DNA of 64,000 bases, from positions 1,240,001-1,304,000 of the forward strand of contig JANATG010000006.1 of the NCBI GenBank assembly GCA_029449235.1. Direction: 5' to 3'. The notes below the pieces were generated by a model. That model saw only the letters and a list, made by a program, of their open reading frames with translations, was not told where the DNA came from and made no database searches. Both the position numbers and the translations under genes were made by a program. Of this stretch, positions 56,664-64,000 are shown one piece after another. Numbering within the stretch: position 1 is the stretch's first letter; each line of letters starts with the position of its first letter. This DNA comes from Linnemannia schmuckeri (Eukaryota > Mortierellomycota > Mortierellomycetes > Mortierellales > Mortierellaceae).

Positions 56664-57471
56664 CGTTGACTATTATTATGTGTGAATGTGTGAATGTCTA
56701 TGAAAGGGTGTAAGGCGAGGAATAATAGTCAAGTGAGTGTAGGGGCCGTAACGATGAGTGAGTGGAGAGTGTGAGGAATGCCGAGTGTATGGATGTGGAA
56801 GGAAAAAGTGTGGAGAGGGAAGGATTCAAAACCATGCGCTGCGGCGGACAGCAGGAGGGGAGGGCACTGGTACAGAGAGCGGAGGTGGGTGTGTGGTGCC
56901 AGCTATTTTTTTACGGCCCTTAACGATAGTCCATTCGCTAGGTCACGCAAGGACTTCTACCATTCGTCCTACCAAAAAAAAAAAAAAAAAATCTACCATT
57001 CGTCCCGCGCCCACGCCAACAGTCGCACAGTTCCTCTTGGACATGTATCGTTTAGCTGTCCCTCAGCCATTTGGTGCTCCTTAATGCCGTGGCTGTAAAA
57101 CATAAAACAAGTCTTTGAACCCCTCTTTGTGCGCTGCCAACCTAGCGGAAAACGCGTTCGGTGTTGCTTGGAATATAAAAATAGATGCTGACACCCTTCC
57201 TTGCCTCCCCATTCATGCTCCCCTGTAGACATTCCAGCACGTCGGAAACAGACCAGAAACCTTCTTTCCTTTCTTCTCCAGTACTTCTCTCAGGCCAGTT
57301 TCGTATGCACTCCTCAGCAACAGGAAGACAGAGAAAAACTTGACTTTGCTTAAAGGCGACCATCATAGTTTCTTGCCCACTTCTCTCTTTTTCACGTTTC
57401 TCCTCCACCTCTCCAGTTATCTTCATTTCTCCAATCCCAATCTCCAAAAACCAACACACCAAACAAACAAA
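56664..57471. other. Divergent region between DPH3 and the cupredoxin-like gene
   Basis: About 800 bp. It includes an A-run (56973-56989) and a CT-rich leader before 57472. No gene recognised; short frames on both strands are composition artefacts. Confidence 0.5.
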
Positions 57472-58053
57472 ATGCGTTTCGACATCACCGTCATGGCCTT
57501 GGTTGCCTTCATCACACCATCAGTCCTCGCAAAGACCTGGGATGTCAACGTCGTCAACGGTCTGTTCTCGCCTCAAGAGCTCGATATTGCCCCCGGCGAC
57601 ACTGTCAACTGGCCCAACAACGACGGTGCCGATCATGCCATTGTCGAGACCAACGCTGGAGCCCGCACTTGCAACAGCAAGGCCGGAGGATTCAATTCCG
57701 GTTCCAAGCTTAAGGGCCAGGCCTACTCGCGTGTCTTCCCCACCGCCGGCGTCGTCAACTATAAGGACGGCATTGGCGCCAACTGTGCCAAGGGCGCAAC
57801 AGGCACCATCTATGTCGGGCCTCGTCCTACTGGTGCAGATCCCAACGCTAGCGCCACCACCAGCGCCACCACCAGCGGCGGCAACGGCGGACCCACGTCC
57901 TCTGGAGCAACTACCACTCCTTCCTCGACTTCTCAACCCGTCATCACCCCTTCGCCCACCACCAGGCCAAACTCTGCCTATGGTCTCTCTGCATCAGAAA
58001 ACGCACTCGCTCTCGGTGCTTTTTGCTTCGTTGGTGTCCTCATCGGTCTTTAA
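57472..58053 (+). CDS. Secreted cupredoxin-fold protein lacking most copper ligands, probably GPI-anchored
   Basis: Intronless, 193 aa. Signal peptide 1-20 (ITVMALVAFITPSVLA, then KTWDV). Residues 21-115 follow the plastocyanin/phytocyanin-like pattern of fungal cupredoxins (VNVVNGLFSPQELDIAPGDT, NNDGADHAIVE, GGFNSGSKLKGQAYSRVF, GTIYV). The first Cu ligand is present as H55. The Y-x-C, H-C and G-M positions of the C-terminal ligand loop read Y97-K98, N104-C105 and G108-A109-T110, so the ligand Cys, His and Met are replaced. The structural disulfide C67-C105 is kept. A Ser/Thr/Gly-rich O-glycosylation linker and a C-terminal hydrophobic tail (ENALALGAFCFVGVLIGL) suggest a GPI anchor. A wall or plasma-membrane structural or recognition role, like plant early nodulin-like proteins, is inference. 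Confidence 0.82.
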   Translation: MRFDITVMALVAFITPSVLAKTWDVNVVNGLFSPQELDIAPGDTVNWPNNDGADHAIVETNAGARTCNSKAGGFNSGSKLKGQAYSRVFPTAGVVNYKDGIGANCAKGATGTIYVGPRPTGADPNASATTSATTSGGNGGPTSSGATTTPSSTSQPVITPSPTTRPNSAYGLSASENALALGAFCFVGVLIGL

Positions 58054-61000
58054 GAGGTTCTCTTTGTCTTTCATTGTTCTCTGTCCTCTCCAGTTCATTC
58101 TCGGTACCGTCTCGTGCCATGTACATAGTCTTCCCCCTTTCTTTGAATAAAACACAAAATTACGAGCCTCGGCTTAGAAACGTAATCTTGACCACTGTGC
58201 TCTTGAAAGAGTCATCCCAGGAAGTATTGGCGACAATCCCCATCTCATCTGTGTTTTATTCTACGATCTTTTTCGCGGCATAAATGCGCGCGGTCAAAAA
58301 GCAAATAATCCTTCGTCTTTTCTTCAGCTAATTGGATGATACATACGTTTCGAGGAAGTGTGTTTCATTTGTGTGTGACTCTATTTTGATACCTATCTAT
58401 TCTTAAAACCACACGCTCTATCCTCCGCATTCCAGTTGAGCAGCTCTCATGAAGATCTGAAGATCTAATAGTTTGTGGGCTCCGCCTTGTATGTATGTAA
58501 GCCTTTTCAAAAAGATGGGTGCAAAAAAGAAAATAAAAAAGTGTATGTCACTCCTGCTCTCATGAATCACCGGACCCTTCCTTCGATTAAACAAATAAAC
58601 ACCAATTGGTATTTTTTGTTTATGCCGTGGAAGCAATATGACAGAATCCACTCGACATCGAAAAACAACTCATAGTCTTCGTCATACATACATACATTGT
58701 ACTCGCTCCGAGTTCTTGAGTAGGACTTGTTGTAAAGGCATACCTATTCATTCTTACAACCACTCATTGGCTCATTGTCCGTTTCCTCTATTGTCGCTGC
58801 CAGTGAATTGGTATTCAAGTTCAAGAATATTGAGATGTAGGAAGGAAAAGGCAAGGGTGGAACAAGTTAAGTGTAAATAAGAGTATAAAGAAAAACGTGG
58901 TAGGAACGAAGATCAAAGTGTTGTTAATTGAATATTTCTGGACTATGAAAAGAACAAGAAATACAGAATAGAAGATGAGTTTGTTATGATTACAAAAGAG
59001 GGGCTACATCTCCAATGCCAGCCCTAATAGATCTTTTGATGCATAGTGTGTTATGACCATGACTGAGAAGGCAACAAAAAAAATAAAATGAAATGGGATG
59101 GCTTAAATGATAATGGGTGGGGTGGCAACCCAACCTAACCCCGAGAAGTGGCGAGTAGGACGTGTTTTTCCCATCCAGATTTGTTGACAAAGGTTTGGTC
59201 AAAATTCATGCACGCTGCATATTCATCCACTTCACCCCAGAAATATCCGCAGGCAATCATGTCATGCAGTCGTATAAATGTTGTGTTTAGAACGAAGCAG
59301 AGGAGACTATGTAGCAAGGTCCATGACGGATAAAATGAATCGCATTATGGAACATGATGACAGAGGCATTTGAAGGCACATCTGTTTTATCTGTATGCAT
59401 AGAGGGTGGTGTTGTTGCATCCCATTCGAAGCATAGGAACGTATAGGGGAGGAGAGAGAGGGAGAGATAGAGAAAGAGAAGAGGAGGCAAGCGGCGAACA
59501 CGGAGTAGAAGTGGTTCTTTTTGTCCGTTGACCCTTCGACAAGTGATGCCCCTCTCCCTTGAGAGCGCCATTGTATTTTTGTGGGGTGCGGTTGTGGCCG
59601 GGGCATGGCCTTTTTTTTTAAAAAAATTATAATAAAAAAAGAACAAGGCAATGACTTATTTAGTCAATGCAGGCTGGCCGGGCGAACAGACGTTGGACCT
59701 GGACATGTACTGTTTTTTGCCATCGACTGAGAAGGAGAGGCAAAGCTAGTAGAAAAAGAAAGAGAAGGGAACGAACCAGGGCACAACATATACTCAAATA
59801 CACACTCAGTGTGAGCAGGTATGTGAGCAATTGGTCCGGGTCTCCGCCCTGTGGAAAGATTTTTTCTTCTCGCTGGCTATTGTTCACGACTCGCTTACAC
59901 ACAGACAAACAGGACAGGCAGACAGACGACAAACAACAACAACAACAAACCTCTTCTTGTCCTTGTTCGTCCACCGCACGCCTGGACTTTTTTTTTTTTT
60001 TTTTTTTTTTTTCCCTCTCTTTGACTGTCCCTTTTGTTTCCATCCTCTTCTCAATCGAACCCATCTGACCACCCCACTCATTCTCAAACCACAGACATAC
60101 AAACAACAAACAACAAAGGCCAACTCCTATATTTCTGCCTTTCACTTATTGTCCTCTTCTCTACTCCACTTCACTCTCTTTCACTCTCTCACGTACTCAC
60201 GCATTCCACTCTCTCTCCCTCCTCTTTCTCTCTCGCTCACTTTTCCTTTTCCTCTCCCTCGACCTAGTTACGTGTATGTGATTCCCTTCAGCACCCTTTC
60301 CAGATCGCTCGCTCATCAATTCGTCACTTTGCTCCTCCCCTTTCTTTTGTATTGCACGCATCGGCACATATTCTTTCTCAGACCAGACCGGAACACCTCT
60401 TTTTCCGTCCTTATTCACAGTTGAATGACCTTCCCTTTGGTTTCTTTTTCTTAGACTGCTGCTCTCACTTACTTGGCCCACCGTTTTTTCCACTCTCGCC
60501 TTCTTGTGCTGATTGCACCACTACGCTTCTTTCCTCTCTCCACCACGCCTTGTTTTTTCCGATCCAGACGAACTCAATCCCACAGCAGCACCGAGCCCAT
60601 TCATATTTTCATTTGTCTAATTGTAAGTTTGTTTTTTCCCTCCTCTGGAGAGGAGATCCTTTTTGCCCAGCCAACTCCACCAACCCAGCCTGGTTCTCCA
60701 GACGTCCTGTTCCAGGGCAGGAATATCATTGGCGAGGTGTTACTCTCGATTAATAACTTATCAGTCATCACCTGTGCCTGGGACGCGTCTCTTGTCCAGA
60801 TGTCTTGATTTTCTTTCTATTGCTGACCGCGTTCAGATTTTTTTTTTTCCTCGACGTTTCATCCTCCTCCTCCTTAATACTAATCCAATGCTAACCCAGA
60901 CCCTACTCCTACTTCTCTCCCTTCTCCTTCTCTTTCTCCAACCTTTGCTATTATCTCATCCTTCTTTTCTCACCCTCCCCCTCGTCCCTTTCGCTTTTCT

Positions 61001-61116
61001 TGCACTCTCGTTCTAGCTCGCTCCTTCCATTCCACAATTCCCTGCCACAGACCCGCTGCACGAACAGGCCCCACTTTGTATATTCCACATCCGCCCTTTG
61101 ACAGATCTATTGTCGC
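58054..61116. other. Long intergenic region with pyrimidine-rich leader
   Basis: About 3 kb. The first half is AT-rich with no recognisable feature. From about 59800 to 61110 the plus strand is extremely CT-rich, including a T-run at 59989-60012. This is typical of the promoter and long 5' leader of a regulated fungal gene and probably belongs to the gene starting at 61117. Minus-strand frames near 59135-59317 look partly protein-like but match no family. Confidence 0.5.
58146..58151 (+). promoter_or_regulatory. Poly(A) signal AATAAA of the cupredoxin-like gene
   Basis: AATAAA about 93 bp past the stop codon. Confidence 0.45.
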
Positions 61117-64000
61117 ATGGATCAGGCCATAATGAACTACACACTCTCGTCCTCCTTCAACTATACGCCCGATGTCGTCGACATTGAAGCCATGAACATC
61201 ACCGACATGTTCCCTGAACAGTCGTCCTTCTCCTTCGATATGAGCAACAGCTACTCGGACTCTATATCTGGAATTCCTCTCGCACAGCAGGCTCTCTGGG
61301 ACGACGGACAGTTGACTTTGCCCAACTCCAGTCGAGTCTTTAACTCTTCATCCCTCAGCAGCAGCGTCAACAGCAGTATCAACTACGGTCACCCACAGCA
61401 ACAACAACAACACCAGTCCCAACATCTTCGTGTACCTTCTTCTTCTTCACACCATGGACGCCACCACCACCAACCTCATCCACTATCGCAACAGTATCAA
61501 GGGTCACCATTGAGGGGCGACGGTGGATATCTAGGTGGCAGTCAGGATGACGAGGATGATGGCGGGTATGATGTTCATGGTGACGAGAGTAGTGGTCATC
61601 TTGCGTGGATGGACGACACCAAGGACCAGCAAGGTATCATGCTCCACTATAATGATCAGGAGCGTCGCGACGAACAACATTTGCAGTTCCTTCAAGATAT
61701 CGGGGCAGGAAGTGTTAGTCGTGGCGATAGTATATCTCTCTTTGACGAACTCAATGATGGTAAGTTTTTTATTTTATTACTCTATTCTTTCGAGTCTGAA
61801 CTAGGCTAACTAATCACGTCTCCAAGGGAGAAAAGAAAGAAGCAGAAGGGGACATGGGTGATAGAGAGGAGGAAAGGGAAGGAAGAACGTGCGCGATCGA
61901 GCATCTGGAAGGAAAGAAAAAAGGAGAGACGGCATGGAGGAAGGAAGTGTAAGAGAAAAGGGTTTGAACAAGACACAAAACAACGTTACAACTTAACGAA
62001 GAAGGAAGAACGAAACGTTTTTGCAGCCCTGATCTGATGATGGAGGATGCAGCATGACATACGCCCATTTACTCAACCATGCAGTCAAAGGATAAAATAT
62101 GACAACAGGACGTCTCTTTATTTTCTCGTTTCTTCAATGATTTAGTGCCAATTCCCCTTGCCTCTTCTCATGTCCTTTCCCCCTTTACACGTCGACCCTT
62201 TCCCTTAATCGGACCAGGGCCACTGACAACCCTTTCTTTGTCATTTGAGAAGGAGCCTGAGGCAGGAGCATAGAGCATAGAGAGGCAATCGGTGTTGTGT
62301 TTTGGGTGCCTGAGAAAGAGGGAAAGATGGAGCACACAAATTACTTTCCTCCCAGAAGAAGCGACCTCAATCCGCTGAGATGATCTTGCTTCTGTTCTAT
62401 CGTGATCGTCTCTCCATCTACCCCAAGTCTCTCTCGTCCATCCCACACCCCTCACCCCTTTTTCTTATGGCGCATCTGGTGTCCCAATGGCCTCATTGAA
62501 GGAAGCAATGGAACAAATACCAGTCTAAGCTGGCTTTCTTTTCCTTCTGTGCTCCTCCTTTTTTTCACACATTGCCTTGTGTGGCGTCTGCATGGTATGG
62601 AATTTGTGTAGTATGCATGTACGTATTTTGTGGAGAAAAAGAGCAACACGACAATGCAGTATGCATGGGGCACCGGGCCAATGTGGAATAGCGAAAGGGG
62701 CTACTTTTTGCCTCCTCCCCCTTGAACCATGTCCACTCCGTCCTTTTTTTGGTTGTACCCAACAAAGTTGGTGTATATACCTCACGTTCGCTTTTGTAGA
62801 ACTACTTTATCCTAGCTTTTTTCTTGTGCACAAATCACACACCCCTTGGTTCCGGCTCCCTCCCTTCCACTCCGGTCCCCTTCTCCAAAAACAGATTGTA
62901 TAGTATTTTTTACTCACGCCACTTTTTTTTTGCCTGTAACATAGCATCAGAGTTGAGCTGCGATCTCTTCAAGGAGCAGATTGACATTGACGAGACCAGG
63001 GACCAGTCTCGGCTACCCTTCGAACACCATACCCTCAACACCCACTCGCAATCCAATAATGCCGGAGGACATTTGGAAAACGAGATCTTTGACCGCGAAT
63101 TCATGGCTTCGCTCAACGCCCCTCCACCTTCTTCATTTTCGCCCATGGATTCATCAGCCTTCAACAATCCCCAGAGCAATATCATCAGGCGGAATCCCAA
63201 CAATATTCTGGATGGACTGCACAGCATCCCGGTCCCAGTCTTGGACCACGACGAGAGCATTCATCTAGGACAGCGGAAACATGGGAGTCGGTATGATGGT
63301 TCAGAACGGAGTGGGACTGGTGAGACGTACCAGCGGGCACTGAAGAGTTTCTTTGACTCGCTCAAGGTCGCCGACCCGATCAAGACCCCGCACAAGTTTG
63401 CGCCGCAACCTCTTCCTATTCTGTGGAACGAGCCTAAGATCCGGCCCAAGAATTTGCCAAGTTTTAATTTGGCTGATTATAAGGATGTTGCCAAGGCGAC
63501 CATGCCCTTGGGTACACCTACGTCCCTTCCTCCTTTCAAATCGACTACTACTGCCAACGGTACCGATGGCACGGCTTTCAAGTCGGCGGCTACAGGATTG
63601 TCCAACGGCCTCAATGGAAATACCAACCGCGACTCTTTCTCGTCATCACCCACCAATACCCACTCGATGCCCAACTCTGCCCACTCTTCTCCACTCTCTT
63701 CTATCTCAACGTCTCCTCCAACGGCGGGTATACGCTCCAAAATGCCCCTTGCTGATCCAAAGACTCCAACCCCCACAACCTATACCTCCAAGTTGACCTA
63801 CTCACCCATGCAAGACAAGGAACCCGAATCCCCTCAACAGCAGCAGCTTTCACCCACTACGGGAGAGCAGCGTGTGCGTTCAAAGCGGCGATCGACTATT
63901 CTGAACCCCCACTTGGCGTTTGATCCGACCATTCCACCTGCCGAACGAGCTGCTGCGGATGAAGTGACGACACCATCAACTCCCCGTGGTACTCTGGAGA
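61117..64000 (+). CDS. Large disordered protein, unknown function, cut by the window edge
   Basis: Two exons visible, 61117-61759 and 62945 to beyond 64000, coding at least 566 residues. I do not recognise it. The N-terminal part is Ser/Asn/His/Gln-rich and acidic (SQDDEDDGGYDVHGDE). Exon 2 starts SELSCDLFKEQIDIDE and contains a less repetitive segment, TYQRALKSFFDSLKVADPIKTP followed by FAPQPLPILWNEPKIRPKNLPSF, that could be a conserved motif. It then becomes Ser/Thr/Pro-rich with SPT/SPL sites suited to proline-directed kinases and a basic RSKRRSTILNPHLAF patch near the right edge. The frame stays open to the end of the window. The intron between the exons would be 1185 nt, far longer than others here, so a small internal exon may be missed. 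Confidence 0.6.

Noticed and set aside
59135..59317. Minus-strand frame with ACGYFWGEVDEYAACMNFDQ
   Set aside because: Looks protein-like for about 40 codons but is isolated, has no recognisable family and no exon partners; too weak to annotate.
1..64000. CRISPR arrays, bacterial operons, rRNA genes, complete transposons
   Set aside because: None seen on either strand. The window is eukaryotic, with dispersed intron-containing genes and no transposase or reverse transcriptase motifs.

Overview
This window reads as nuclear DNA of a filamentous fungus. Genes carry several short GT-AG introns, long Gln/Ser/Thr-rich disordered proteins are common, and there is a Zn2Cys6 regulator, a cell-wall chitin deacetylase and a decayed Crinkler-type (CRN) gene. 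That mixture, and the protein sequences I recognise, fit Mucoromycota and most likely Mortierellomycotina (Mortierella/Linnemannia type). The lineage is an inference, not something the sequence proves.

Layout, left to right: a 1667-aa intronless disordered protein (+); a CDF zinc transporter (-); tRNA-Asn(GUU) (+); a Kes1/Osh4-type oxysterol-binding protein (+); a WASP/Las17 actin nucleation promoter (+); a polytopic receptor-like protein that weakly resembles Ste3 (-); SRP19/Sec65 (+); Ecdysoneless (-); the Rix7/NVL AAA-ATPase (-); a 1547-aa membrane-anchored protein with LEA/apolipoprotein-like helical repeats (+); an MFS transporter (-); a 3.4-kb gene-poor stretch with the CRN remnant; a Zn2Cys6 transcription factor (-) with 3.8 kb of gene-free upstream DNA; chitin deacetylase (-); a broken unidentified gene (+); CTNNBL1 (-); DPH3 (-), with a GC-AG intron; a GPI-type cupredoxin-fold protein whose copper ligands are mostly replaced (+); and a large unidentified gene running off the right edge (+).

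There is no operon logic. Several genes are core housekeeping genes: RIX7 (60S ribosome maturation), SRP19 (signal recognition particle), DPH3 (diphthamide/tRNA modification), and ECD and CTNNBL1 (both spliceosome-associated in other eukaryotes). The rest serve membrane or wall functions: zinc, lipid transfer, MFS, chitin deacetylase, cupredoxin. Three tail-to-tail pairs are tightly packed (LAS17/receptor, SRP19/ECD and the repeat protein/MFS, with gaps of about 276, 96 and 273 bp), so antisense 3'-UTR overlap is likely.

Exon structures were worked out by hand from splice sites, frame continuity and family conservation. Every multi-exon model given keeps an open frame from ATG to stop, except the last gene, which is cut by the window edge. 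The most unusual observations are the CRN remnant, the GC-AG intron in DPH3, the ligand-less cupredoxin, the all-phase-1 exon modules of the repeat protein, the receptor with an extra membrane segment and a very long acidic tail, and competing splice donors in the zinc transporter.
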